Shown here: one piece after another, positions 1 to 6,906 of the stretch
How positions within the stretch are numbered: position 1 is the stretch's first letter
Layout of the letters: each line of letters opens with the position of its first letter
NCBI GenBank assembly: GCA_026770585.1
Contig: MU646369.1
Span: 950,726-963,338, forward strand
Source of the DNA: Baffinella frigidus
Lineage: Eukaryota; Cryptophyceae; Cryptomonadales; Baffinellaceae
Length of the DNA: 12,613 nt
Reading direction: 5' to 3'
Notes under the pieces: generated by a model
What the model was told of the DNA's origin: nothing
What the model saw: the letters and a program-made list of their open reading frames with translations, nothing else
Database searches by the model: none
Made by a program: the position numbers and the translations under genes

Positions 1-252
1 GTCGCGTCCAAACAAGTCCTCTTTTGGACCAAGTCGCGTCCCAGGATTTAGTGTTGAGCGTTTAGGAAAACCCTACACCCCAGGGTTTAGTGTTTAGGGT
101 TTACCCTACGCCCTGGGGTTTCGTGGTTAGGGTTGCCGTTGTGACCTGGTTGAGGGTTCAGGTTTCAGGGCTTAGTGTTTAGGGGTTAGGGTTAGGGTTG
201 GAGTTAAACAAGTCCTCTTTTTGGACCAAGTCGCGTCCAAACGAGTCCTCTT
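1..252. repeat. 32-bp minisatellite, about 2.7 units, interrupted by telomere-like DNA
   Basis: A unit starting GTCGCGTCC and ending TTTTGGACCAA occupies 1-32. The next unit starts at 33, stops after GTCGCGTCC at 41, and resumes at 206 with AAACAAGTCC through 229. A third partial unit, with one A/G difference, runs from 230 to 252. The unit phase is kept across the interruption. No coding potential is seen. Confidence 0.85.
42..205 (+). repeat. Interstitial telomere-like block, TTTAGGG orientation (degenerate)
   Basis: The 164 bases are dominated by GTTTAGGG, GGTTAGGG and related variants, with a short patch of the opposite strand (CCCTACACCCC, CCCTACGCCC) folded in. The block splits one unit of the surrounding minisatellite exactly. 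The number of variant heptamers suggests it is not a fresh telomere. Confidence 0.85.
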
Positions 253-470
253 GTATCGTGAGCTTCCCCAAGTCCGCAACGGTAACCACGCCAGGTCACC
301 AGTGGAATAAAAAAAACGCAGCGTTTGGCTTTAAAAGGTTTCGTGGTACAAACTCCACATTGTTGCGGATATGGGCTGTTGACTTTTGGCGTATTTATCC
401 TGTGTGAAGTGGCGTGGGGAGGGTTGAATCAACCAGGGATAGAACCGATTGCACTGCCAGGGTGACCAAT
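253..470. other. Unassigned sequence between repeats
   Basis: No gene is recognised here. The only familiar piece is a short match at about 379-402 (GTTGACTTTTGGCGTATTT) to the interior of element family A, so part of this stretch may be a decayed A-type copy. Short open frames on both strands overlap and look like chance. Confidence 0.4.
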
Positions 471-549
471 TGCTGACTTCTGGCGTGTTTCCTGGGCAAT
501 AGTCCAATAATTGACTTAGGAATCTGTTCGCATAGATAGCCTCGTGTGG
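471..549 (-). mobile_element. Family A element, right half only (A4)
   Basis: The sequence GCTGACTTCTGGCGTGTTTCC, the GGGCAATARTCCAATA segment, and the terminal TGTTCGCATAGATAGCC followed by TCGTGTGG match the right halves of the A elements at 2276-2435 and 10738-10929. The left end and the strong internal palindrome of those copies are missing. Confidence 0.75.
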
Positions 550-930
550 TGGTGGAGAGATGACGCCGCGCCTCTGGGGGGGCGCGGGGCCCAAAGTTGA
601 CAGTTTAGTACCAGCGTCACCTTTTGGCATGTCTGATTCTTTTCGTGGCGTACAGATAAAGACGCGCTACGGCCCAGGCGGGGAACTCCGACCGGAGTCT
701 CCTGGGGGCGGTGGCGCGGGGCGCAACCGCGGGGGGGGGGCGAGTGACTTTACACGAGATAGCGGTCCCGAGGCGGGCCGGGGAAGTCCTGAGGCGGGCC
801 GGCGGGCGGAGCGGGCTTCGGAGGCGGGCCTGCGGGTTCCGGAGAGGAAGCGGGTTCCGGAGGATGGGTGGTGCGTGGGGCGCCGGGCGCGCTCGGAGGT
901 CGCGGGGCGGGGCACGCCCGGTCATCCAAG
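550..930. other. GC-rich non-genic block with GAGGCGGGCC minisatellite
   Basis: This is among the most GC-rich parts of the window. Three imperfect units beginning GAGGCGGGCC lie between about 771 and 850. The reverse complement of this motif (GGCCCGCCTC) forms another array at 4774-4865. Overlapping open frames on both strands are what high GC content produces by chance, with Arg/Gly/Pro-rich translations and no recognisable domain. No CDS is called. Confidence 0.5.
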
Positions 931-948
931 CAACCATTTATTTATTTT

Positions 949-1024
949 CCGGCAGCAAAAATTGCCACGCGTTTGCGTTACTGGTAGTAGTATGATCCTG
1001 CTGTGTGGTAATTTTCACTGCCAG
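949..1024. mobile_element. Family G small inverted-repeat element (G1)
   Basis: The left end, CCGGCAGCAAAAATTGCCAC, pairs imperfectly with the right end, GTGGTAATTTTCACTGCCAG. Between them is TTTGCGTTACTGGTAGTAGT followed by ATGATCCTGCTGT. The same layout recurs at 1330, 1596 and 10511, so it is a short foldback family of about 75 bp. Confidence 0.65.
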
Positions 1025-1193
1025 CGAAGATGAACTTTTAAATTCGAAAAGCCGCCCGGCGCGGAGCGGGGCAGGGGCGGTGCGGCCCGCATCCGTGACT
1101 TTTGAGTTTTACAGCGGTTTTAAACCGGCTTTTAAGCTTGTACAGGTTTAGGGTTTCTTCCTACCCGCAGAGAGGATTGATTTCAGTGTTTTT

Positions 1194-1260
1194 TCTGGCG
1201 GCGGAAATCACCATACGTTTGCGCTACTACTACTAGTGTGATCCTGCTGTGTAGTAATTG
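1194..1260. mobile_element. Family G element, right-truncated (G2)
   Basis: It starts TCTGGCGGCGGAAATCACCA and continues through the diagnostic TGATCCTGCTGTGTAGTAATT. It then breaks off before the usual GCCAG terminus and runs into the GCGCCGGGCGC sequence. Confidence 0.55.
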
Positions 1261-1329
1261 GCGCCGGGCGCGGCCGTCCGGCGCGGAGCGGGGCACGCCC
1301 GGTCATTCAAGGAACCATTTATTTATTAT

Positions 1330-1405
1330 CCGGCAGCGAAAATTACCACACGTTTGCGTTGCTGGTAGTAGTATGATCCTGCTGTGTGGTAATTTTCATT
1401 GCCAG
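1330..1405. mobile_element. Family G element (G3)
   Basis: The ends CCGGCAGCGAAAATTACCAC and GTGGTAATTTTCATTGCCAG form an inverted repeat of about 20 bp with few mismatches. The middle carries TGATCCTGCTGTG, as in the other G copies. Confidence 0.65.
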
Positions 1406-1445
1406 CGAAGATGAACAATGAATGCGAAAAGCCGTCCGGCGCGGA

Positions 1446-1545
1446 CCTAAACCCTAAACCCTAAACCCTAAACCCTAAACCCTAAACCCTATAAACCCTA
1501 TAAACCCTCAACCCTAAACCCTGAACCCTGAACCCTAAACCCTAA
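1446..1545 (-). repeat. Clean interstitial telomeric block, CCCTAAA orientation
   Basis: One hundred bases of nearly uniform CCCTAAA with a few variants (CCCTATAAA, CCCTCAA, CCCTGAA) sit between GCGCGGA and GCGGGGC. The first copy of the surrounding repeat has the same two sequences directly joined at 1061-1071, so this is a precise insertion. Confidence 0.95.
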
Positions 1546-1595
1546 GCGGGGCAGGGCCGGTGCGGCCCTCATCCATTCAATTGATTTCAGTGTTT

Positions 1596-1660
1596 TCTGG
1601 CGGCGAAAATCACCACACGTTTGCGTTACCACTACTAGCATGATCCTGCTGTGTAGTAGC
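1596..1660. mobile_element. Family G element, partial (G4)
   Basis: TTCTGGCGGCGAAAATCACC leads into TTGCGTTACCACTACTAGCA and TGATCCTGCTGTGTAGTAG. It is the counterpart of G2 in the second copy of the large repeat, and its right end is also degraded. Confidence 0.55.
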
Positions 1661-1797
1661 AGTCGTTGCGAGAGAAATTCAACGGTTCAATTTCAAATTT
1701 CAAAAATTAATTGGTGTCCCGGAGTAGGGGGCGGTGCGGGCCGTGGAGGAGAGGGGGGCTGGGACACGCCAGAGTTCCGGGACACGCACCCGGTGGC

Positions 1798-1905
1798 GTG
1801 GGGTGTGAAGAATTCGCCGGCCATTTCGGGGGTGAAGGATTCGTCGGGTGTTTGGGGGGTGAAGGATTCGCAGGCGGTTTGGGGGGTAGATTCGCCGGCG
1901 ATTTC
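1798..1905. repeat. About 27-bp GC-rich minisatellite
   Basis: Units start near 1798, 1828, 1854 and 1881. They carry GGGGGTGAAGGATTCG or variants, followed by a TTT or TTTC. Because units are close to 27 bp, one plus-strand frame reads a nine-residue GVKDS-type peptide repeat. I regard that frame (1640-1954) as incidental because it ends in telomeric repeats and contains an element fragment upstream. Confidence 0.65.
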
Positions 1906-1937
1906 GCCCGCGGACTCGGCGGGTTCGCGGGCGGTGC

Positions 1938-2210
1938 TCAACCCTAAACCCTAAACCCCACACCCTACACCTTGAACCCTAAACCCTAAACCTTAAACCC
2001 TACACCCTAAACCCCAAACCCTAAACCCCAAACCTTAAACCCTAAACCCTAAACCCTAAACCCTACACCCTAAACCCCAAACCCTAAACCCTACACCCTA
2101 AACCCTAAACGCTACATCCTACACCCTAAACCCCAAACCCTACACCCTAAACCCTAAAACCGAAACCATACACCCTAAACCCTCAACCCTCAACCCTAAA
2201 CCCTCAACTA
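1938..2210 (-). repeat. Long interstitial telomere-like array, CCCTAAA with CCCTACA and CCCCAAA variants
   Basis: About 270 bases of tandem CCCTAAA-type heptamers contain interspersed CCCTACA, CCCCAAA and CCTTAAA units. The variants are mixed, not segregated. Beyond the right edge is GGTGCGGGATGGGAG, part of a local direct repeat. Confidence 0.95.
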
Positions 2211-2275
2211 GGTGCGGGATGGGAGTGCGTGGGGGGGAAGAGGGGGGACGCTGTCAGGTGCGTGGCCTCTTTCTA

Positions 2276-2435
2276 CCACACGAGGCTACCCATACGAACA
2301 TAATATAAGGACATTTCAAAAAAATGTGGGGAAATGATCACGTTTCTGCCCGCTCAGCGGGCAGAAACGTGATCATTTGCCGACTTTTGGCGTGTTTCCT
2401 CTGCAATAATCCAATAGTTGACTTATGAATCTGCG
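2276..2435 (+). mobile_element. Family A element with lost right terminus (A1)
   Basis: It begins with CCACACGAGGCTACCCAT followed by ACGAACA, the family terminus. It then carries a strong palindrome, TGCTGACTTTTGGCGTGTTTCC-like sequence, and ends at GACTTATGAATCTG, where other copies continue into TGTTCGCATGGATAGCC and CTCGTGTGG. The right inverted repeat is therefore absent. Confidence 0.8.
2332..2378. repeat. Perfect 47-bp palindrome inside A1
   Basis: Arms 2332-2354 and 2356-2378 are perfect reverse complements with a single-base centre. The core is TTTCTGCCCGCT opposite AGCGGGCAGAAA. The equivalent hairpin in A3 has a base pair changed on both arms. Confidence 0.95.
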
Positions 2436-2588
2436 GGATGGGAGCGCGTGGTGGGGAGGGTGGGGACGTTGTCAGGCACGTGGCCTCTTTCTGGCCCTGC
2501 TTCAGTCCATTTTCAGTTTGGAAGATAACTGAGTCAGTTCCTTTTCAATAGGAGGTTGGATAGGAGTAATTACTTAGGGCATAGAAAA

Positions 2589-2613
2589 TTTAATTAGGCC
2601 TCCTAATTAAATG
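2589..2613. repeat. Short AT-rich hairpin
   Basis: ATTTAATTAGG and CCTAATTAAAT are perfect complements separated by CCT or less. The surrounding 2493-2698 has no gene. It ends in fragments of the host repeat I, such as GTGAGACCAGGCTCTTCCCC. Confidence 0.7.
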
Positions 2614-2698
2614 AAAACGCTAAGTGGCCTCTTTCCAGCCCTGTCTCCGTCTATTTGGTCTAACATTTTTGTGAGACCAGGCTCTTCCCCGCTCCGAC

Positions 2699-2870
2699 CC
2701 ACTAGCCCTGGGAGGTGGCTCAAATTGTGCTCTGGAACCCTTTGCCAAAAGTTGATGTTTGTACCAAAAACGTGTTAACTTTTGTCGCAGACCCCCCAGA
2801 TCTGGGGTAGATGCAAGGTGAATCGAAAAGGTTCCAGGGCACTATTTGAGCCACCTCTGAGGGTTAGTGG
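2699..2870. mobile_element. Family H foldback element (H1)
   Basis: Terminal inverted repeats of about 45 bp run from CCACTAGCCCTGGGAGGTGG to its counterpart ending CCACCTCTGAGGGTTAGTGG. The middle includes the perfect 14-bp palindrome CCCCAGATCTGGGG at 2794-2807. Both flanks (GCTCCGA on the left, AAGTTGACAGATTTGTACCG on the right) join up as the uninterrupted host sequence seen at 9155-9180, which marks H1 as an insertion. Confidence 0.8.
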
Positions 2871-2889
2871 AAGTTGACAGATTTGTACC

Positions 2890-2903
2890 GGGGGGGGGGG
2901 GGG
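2890..2903. repeat. Poly-G run of 14
   Basis: Fourteen consecutive G follow GATTTGTACC. It is a likely site of length error in sequencing and assembly. From here to 3063 I see no gene or clear repeat structure apart from a short inverted match (TTTAACATAGCACAAA) to sequence at about 8042-8058. Confidence 0.9.
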
Positions 2904-3063
2904 CGCTGTCAGACACGAGCCTTGTTCGTCCGTGGATTTTATCTGGAAACAGAGTCGATTTGAAACACGTTGTGCGCTATCTCTCGTGTGGGTGGATTTT
3001 TATATTTTAGCCTCGATGTATAGCTTTAACATAGCACAAATTCACCTCTACGACAGGCCTGTT

Positions 3064-3202
3064 CCACTTAGCAGCCACCGGGGGCTTCACGGATACAGTC
3101 CATCTAAACGATTTGTACTAGAATCTTATCCATTTGCATTGGATTCTAACCGCATTTTCCCCGGATATCCGGGGGGGAAGGAACTTAGCCGCTGCTAAGT
3201 GG
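3064..3202 (+). mobile_element. Family N element (N1)
   Basis: The ends CCACTTAGCAGCCACCGG and the right-hand GCCGCTGCTAAGTGG are inverted. Inside are CTTCACGGATACAGTCCATC, TAAACGATTTGTACTA, CTTATCCATT and a CCCCGGATATCCGGGG hairpin. The reverse complement of this order appears at 7810-7942, so it is a dispersed element. Confidence 0.75.
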
Positions 3203-3203
3203 T

Positions 3204-3520
3204 AGCTCTGTCTCAGTCTCTTTGGTCTCGCCATGTCCATGTAGAGGGGCCTATTTAAAAGTGAGTTGTAATATATGTGTAGTAACTTTCGTGAGATTGG
3301 TCCCATAACGCTGCGAAATTAGCACAGTCACGAGGTTGGAATACCCTATCCTGGTACAAATGTTTACAACCCCACATATAAATAGGTTCCTCCAGCATTC
3401 TCGAGTGGTTCTAGCTCTGTCTCAGTCTCTTGGGTCTCGCAATGTCGGTTTACCAGGCTGTTTTCCGCTTCAAAGTGGACCCTATCCCCTAACCTTCTAG
3501 CTCTGCCCCAGTCGGGTTGA
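3204..3520. repeat. Repeated CTAGCTCTGTCTCAGTCTCT motif (host repeat I ends)
   Basis: The motif AGCTCTGTCTCAGTCTCT with following GGTCTCGC appears at about 3206 and 3413, with a relative at 3499 (AGCTCTGCCCCAGTCGGG). Related ends occur near 2640, 5258, 9098 and 10652, and its reverse complement (GAGGCAGAGCTAG) at 3696 and 9361. It seems to be the terminus of a decayed dispersed repeat. Confidence 0.6.
3244..3392. mobile_element. Family P foldback element, single copy (P1)
   Basis: Left end GAGGGGCCTATTTAAAAGTG followed by AGTTGTAA pairs with right end TTTACAACCCCACATATAAA followed by TAGGTTCCTC, giving imperfect inverted repeats of about 28 bp. It sits between two copies of the AGCTCTGTCTCAGTCTCTT host repeat. 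No second copy was seen in the window. Confidence 0.6.
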
Positions 3521-3708
3521 CTGATCGTTTTTACTCCAAACGTTGACGGATTTGCACCCCGGGGGACTGACTTCCGGTCTCGTCAAATTATCGAGACCAA
3601 ATTGTCTGCGTACCAGGCTGTTTTCCGCTCGAAAGTGGACGCGTGTGTACCACACACCCGGCGTGTCAACTTAGGAATAGTCGGGCAACCGGACTGAGGC
3701 AGAGCTAG
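3497..3708. mobile_element. Family I element with inverted ends (I1)
   Basis: Left end CTAGCTCTGCCCCAGTCGGG and right end GGACTGAGGCAGAGCTAG are imperfect inverted repeats of roughly 22 bp. The interior includes TTGACGGATTTGCACC, a GGTCTC/GAGACC hairpin near 3577-3599, CAGGCTGTTTTCCGCTC and CGTGTCAACTTAGGAATAGT. Parts of this interior recur at 6127-6185 and 9150-9350. Confidence 0.6.
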
Positions 3709-3742
3709 TGTTTGTGTGTGGGTTGACCCGGGGTGCACGTGC

Positions 3743-4025
3743 ACTGGCCACTTAAGAGATAACATGGACCGATCATAGTCTGGTTAAGGCACGGGTTAGG
3801 CAAAACAGCAAAAATTAATAAATTCAGTAATCCACTTATTACTGACGAGCGCGGCCCACCGAGACAAAAGTCGAGAGTGGAACGTCTCAAAGCAAAAGTG
3901 GAACCTCTGTTAACTTAAAAAGTAACAGTGGATGACTGAATTTATTAAAGAGGATTTTGCTGTTTTGCCTAACCCGTGCCTTAACCAGACTATGATTGGT
4001 CCATGTTATCTCTTAAGTGGCCAGT
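3743..4025. repeat. Large inverted repeat X, arms about 100 bp, loop about 77 bp
   Basis: The outer 71 bases of each arm (3743-3813 and 3955-4025) are reverse complements with a single difference. Pairing continues less perfectly to 3843 and 3921. The outermost bases ACTGGCCACTTAAGAGATA and its complement are themselves family C termini, and the right one also serves as the left end of C1. The loop 3844-3920 has no gene. Open frames across it are products of the symmetry. Confidence 0.9.
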
Positions 4026-4111
4026 AGGCACATACGCCCTACCGTAGCGCCCTAGGACCTGCCTAGGACCTCTTAGCCCTCAAATTTGACGGCCTGGCCA
4101 CTTAAGGGATA
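4007..4111 (+). mobile_element. Family C MITE (C1)
   Basis: TA-bordered ends TCTCTTAAGTGGCC and GGCCACTTAAGGGA are inverted. The interior has CATACGCCCTACCGTAG, two tandem CCTAGGACCT units and a hairpin around TCAAATTTGA (4077-4093, one mismatch). It is adjacent to and overlaps the right arm of inverted repeat X. Confidence 0.85.
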
Positions 4112-4739
4112 CCCCGCTCAGTCTGTCGCGGTTTGGCGTGGGTGCGGGGCAGTGCCGAGTTGCAAGTAGCCTTCAACGTTTCGTTAGGACTCACTTTAAT
4201 TTAGTTAGGATCCACTTTTACTAGTAGCCTTCGACGTTTTGTTAGGGCCCAATTTTGCATGAGTAAGTAGCACCCATTCCTCTACTTGTAGGTAGTACCG
4301 AATTCTGTATCAGCGCTTTCCGTGCCGAGACCATCCCAGGCCCTTGGGTGGGGTATTCCGTGCTCGTTCTTGGATCCGTTTGCTCGTCCTTGGAGCCGTT
4401 TTTGTGCTAGAAATCGACTTTTGAGAAAGTTTTCCCATCAAAAATGACTTTTGAATACCCCCCCCTCCAGCCCTGCGTGGGAAGGCATGCACCCCAGTCT
4501 GCGCTTAGGCTGTCGGGGTTCGGGTTTCGGGTTCAGGGTTCAGGACCTACGAAGCAGGGCCCTCGCGACACCCCGTGCAATCAGGACCCAATTTCGAGTA
4601 AATAGCACGCATTCCTGTACTTGTAAGCAGTACCAAATCCTGTATCAGCGGTTAAAACCCGTTAACCCGTAGCGGGCTTTCGCAGGGTGGGCATCGCGGC
4701 GCGAGGGGCACGGAAACGGGCGCGACGCCCGGACGCGCA
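4112..4739. other. Divergent non-genic block with local direct repeats
   Basis: GTAGCCTTCRACGTTTYGTTAG occurs at about 4166 and 4223. A region of about 70 bp ending CTGTATCAGCG at 4243-4315 recurs imperfectly at 4580-4650 (CCCAATTT, TAGCACSCATTCCT, CTTGTAGG/CTTGTAAG, GTACC). Two exact-length 20-bp tandem units, TGCTCGTTCTTGGATCCGTT and TGCTCGTCCTTGGAGCCGTT, fill 4361-4400. A short G-strand telomere-like patch lies at 4515-4545. No CDS is supported. Confidence 0.6.
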
Positions 4740-4865
4740 ACGGCTCCAACGCTTCCAACGGCTCCAACGGCCCGGGCCCGCCTCGGAATTCCGGGACGGG
4801 CCCGCCTCGGGAACTCAGGACGGGCCCGCCTCGGGAGTCGAACACGGGCCCGCCTCTGGGCGGCG
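4740..4865. repeat. 10-bp and 24-bp GC-rich tandem repeats
   Basis: CAACGGCTC-type decamers occupy 4740-4770. They are followed by four units beginning GGGCCCGCCTCGG at 4774, 4798, 4822 and 4846, an exact 24-bp period. An isolated related unit is at 6298-6313. The motif is the reverse complement of the GAGGCGGGCC minisatellite near 771-850. Confidence 0.85.
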
Positions 4866-4929
4866 GGGTGGGGGACCGGGTGGGGCCCGGGGGGGAGATT
4901 GCGTGCGGGCGCGGGGAGGTTGTCGTGAG

Positions 4930-5000
4930 GTTGCATCCTCCTCTTCGTCTTCTTTTTTCTCATCATCATGACCCTCAGAAAGGACCTCGATAGGCCCCCC
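4930..5000. repeat. TTC-rich dispersed repeat, first of three
   Basis: A CTTCNTCTT tract is followed by ATCATCATGACC and GGACCTCGATAGGCCC. Similar order (TTCTTCTTC, ATCACTCTCGATACAGG, TCCTAGATAGGCCCTTC) is found at 5989-6033 and again at 6208-6254. The three copies are quite diverged and no function is apparent. Confidence 0.5.
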
Positions 5001-5061
5001 GCAGCCCTCTGGAAAGTGATCAAGTACGAACCTAATAACGCGCGCCGAATCATGCAAAAAT

Positions 5062-5207
5062 CTTACGTTAACGGAGTAGTAACTTTGGTACAAAATTTAT
5101 AATGGAGAACATTCTTGGGCTTTAAAAGTCCTGAAATCGCTTTTAAAATCGTTTTAGAGCTTGCAAGCCCACGGTAACCGACCCCTTAAGGGGTCCGTTA
5201 ACGTAAG
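5062..5207. mobile_element. Family K inverted-repeat element, single copy
   Basis: Perfect 14-bp inverted ends, CTTACGTTAACGGA at 5062-5075 and TCCGTTAACGTAAG at 5194-5207, enclose AT-rich sequence and an ACCCCTTAAGGGGT hairpin next to the right end. Only one copy is seen, so calling it mobile is an inference. Confidence 0.55.
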
Positions 5208-5270
5208 CTTCTGGCATTACGAAGGGCGGGCATCCTTACCACGCGAGGCCTCCATCTAGCTCTTTCCCAG

Positions 5271-5398
5271 TTGATTTGGGCTCACCATCGATTCGCCCCC
5301 CCCGAAATTTTACTGGCAATTTTCATAGGGGGGTGTCAAAATTTACCTATAAAATTGGGGGGAGGGGCGAATTTATGGGGATTTGGGCTCACCATCAC
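5271..5398. mobile_element. Family J foldback (5291-5372) between 17-bp direct repeats
   Basis: ATTCGCCCCCCCCGAAATTT and its approximate complement ending GGAGGGGCGAAT form the arms. A second inner pair, TACTGGCAATTTTCATAG and AAATTTACCTATAAAATT, is less exact. The sequence GATTTGGGCTCACCATC occurs on both sides, at about 5273-5289 and 5379-5395, and belongs to the host repeat I. Confidence 0.6.
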
Positions 5399-5488
5399 CC
5401 CACGTGGAGCAGAGCTAGACCATAGGGACTTTTAAAAAATGTGTATGTATGGTCCGCTGTCGAGCCAACTCGGCACATATAAGACAGT

Positions 5489-5510
5489 CAGGACCGGGAT
5501 TCCGGTCCTG
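5489..5510. repeat. GC-rich hairpin
   Basis: CAGGACCGG and CCGGTCCTG are perfect complements around GATT. Downstream is CTTTTCATTTTAAAAG. There is no evidence of a transcript that it would terminate. 5208-5270 and 5399-5710 otherwise show no gene. Confidence 0.7.
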
Positions 5511-5710
5511 GCTTTTCATTTTAAAAGTGCATTTCCTTCAGGATTCAGGTTTTTTTTTTAAAAAATTGTGTCCCGTCCTCGCTCGGTAGCGGTTGTGCTG
5601 AGTCGCTCTGGGTGTTCCGGAGGGTACGTGACCACACCATTCCGTCTGGAACTAGGACTTTTAGGGAGCAGCAGGTTTTAAAAACAGTCCTTATTCCGGG
5701 CGGGACCGAG

Positions 5711-5820
5711 GGGGGTTTGGGGTTTGGGGTGTGGGGTTTAGGGCGAGTTTCGTGGAGGAAAAAGCGCCGCCGCTACGCCCTCCCGTCGGCCAGCGGCACC
5801 TTGATTAGGGATTAGGGATT
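5711..5820 (+). repeat. Short G-strand telomere-like patches
   Basis: GGGGTTTGGGGTTTGGGGTG through GTTTAGGG at 5711-5741, and GATTAGGGATTAGGGATTA at about 5803-5821, resemble degenerate telomere repeats with expanded G runs. GC-rich sequence lies between them. Confidence 0.6.
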
Positions 5821-5822
5821 AC

Positions 5823-5954
5823 CTGAAAAGAGCCCTTTTCAGAAATACGTGCGATGCAACGAGAGCACTTTTGAAATGAAAACCTCGCTGTCCACCGCGT
5901 GGACACCCTGAACCCCGAATCTCTCAAGTCAATTGCATCAAGGTAAATTGACTT
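5823..5954. repeat. Cluster of small hairpins
   Basis: CTGAAAAG/CTTTTCAG lie at 5823-5842, GTCCACC/GCGTGGAC at about 5890-5904, and AAGTCAATT/AATTGACTT at 5926-5954. They may be remnants of old foldback elements. No gene is seen from 5821 to 6380. A fragment of repeat I (AACGGATTTGTACCACACAC, CGTGTCAACTTAACAATAGT) lies at 6127-6175. Confidence 0.5.
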
Positions 5955-6377
5955 TTGATGAAAGGTTCGTAGTCCACCGTGTGGCTGCTTCTTCTTCTTC
6001 ATCACTCTCGATACAGGTCCTAGATAGGCCCTTCATTATCTTCTTTAGTACTCTCGAGGGGCAAGAGGACGGTTCAGTCTCGGCGTTTGGGTGAAGTCTG
6101 CTCGAACGTAGTGCACGCCCCCGAGGAAAGTTAACGGATTTGTACCACACACCCATCGTGTCAACTTAACAATAGTCCGCTAACCCTCCGAACAGCAGAT
6201 CATGCGTCTTCTTCTTTATTACTCCCGATACAGGTCCTAAATGAGGCCCTTGAGCCTTGAGTTGGATGATACTAACGTCTGTGAGCCTTAAGAAACGGGC
6301 CCGCCTCAGAGACACGAGCTATAATTGACTTGACTACTGCGAAAGTGGCCGGTTTAGGCTGGGCCGGATTCCGCACT

Positions 6378-6732
6378 GTGAACATCCAGGAGTTGGTGCT
6401 CTGAAGTGCAAACACGACACGCCGCGGAGTTCATAGGCTAACGTCCTGAAAATGGGGTAGTTAGGCCTACGGCATTGCCTAGGACCTCCTACCGTAGGCC
6501 GAGGGATCCTAGCACCCGCTCACCGTGCACCAGAGTGCCGGTAACGGACGGGGAGGGCGTAGCGGCGGCGTTTTTTCCTCCCACAAAACCCTAAACCCTA
6601 ACTCCTAAACCCCTAACCCTAAACCCTAAATCACCAGGGTGCCTCTAGCCGACGGGGAGGGAGTCTTCGCGGCGTGTGCGCTCCCGCACACCACACACCT
6701 CCAGCGTGAACATCCAGGAGTTGGTGCTCTGA
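6378..6732. repeat. 27-bp direct repeat pair
   Basis: GTGAACATCCAGGAGTTGGT followed by GCTCTGA is identical at 6378-6404 and 6706-6732, spaced 328 bp apart. The intervening DNA holds D2 and telomere-bearing L units, so a larger segment was probably duplicated and then diverged. Confidence 0.9.
6447..6507 (+). mobile_element. Family D element, left half (D2)
   Basis: CTGAAAATGGGGTAGTTAGG followed by CCTACGG matches the left arm of the complete D element at 9663-9812. It continues through GCCTAGGACCTCCTACCGTAGG, and the right arm is absent. Confidence 0.75.
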
Positions 6733-6906
6733 TAGGTGTCTAATACGTTCCATCGGTTCACAGGGGGGTGCCTTGTGTCCGCGGGACGCCATCGCACACA
6801 GCGGAGTTGGAAGGGATTTCGGATAACCCTTAAGCGATAAGACCTGAGAACCTACGGTAGGCAACCCGAAGGGACAGGGGGGTTCCTACGGATACAGCAA
6901 CGGAAA

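Larger units (their letters stand above)
905..1660. repeat. Two-copy direct repeat of about 360 bp
   Basis: Copy one (about 905-1260) and copy two (about 1285-1660) share, in order, GGGGCACGCCCGGTCAT, the CAACCATTTATTTATT-type segment, a G1-type inverted element, GAAAAGCCGYCCGGCGCGGA, GCGGGGCAGG, ATTGATTTCAGTGTT and a G2-type element. Copy one has an extra stretch at about 1095-1170 containing a single TTTAGGG motif. Copy two has a 100-bp telomeric block. Confidence 0.8.
2211..2492. repeat. Direct repeat of about 60 bp flanking a family A element
   Basis: TGCGGGATGGGAGTGCGTGG through GCGTGGCCTCTTTCT at 2212-2274 recurs with several differences at 2435-2492 (TGCGGGATGGGAGCGCGTGG through CACGTGGCCTCTTTCT). 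The truncated A element lies between them. A third shorter match, AGTGGCCTCTTTCC, lies near 2621. Confidence 0.7.

Noticed and set aside
560-1033. 157-residue GC-rich frame and several overlapping frames on both strands
   Set aside because: High GC content removes stop codons. The translations are low in complexity and cross a minisatellite and element G1.
1938-2210. True chromosome end
   Set aside because: The array is full of variants and is followed on both sides by non-telomeric DNA, and telomere-like blocks in the window point in both directions.
5489-5520. Rho-independent terminator (hairpin followed by CTTTTCATTTT)
   Set aside because: The context is eukaryotic and no gene lies upstream. 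The T-run is interrupted.
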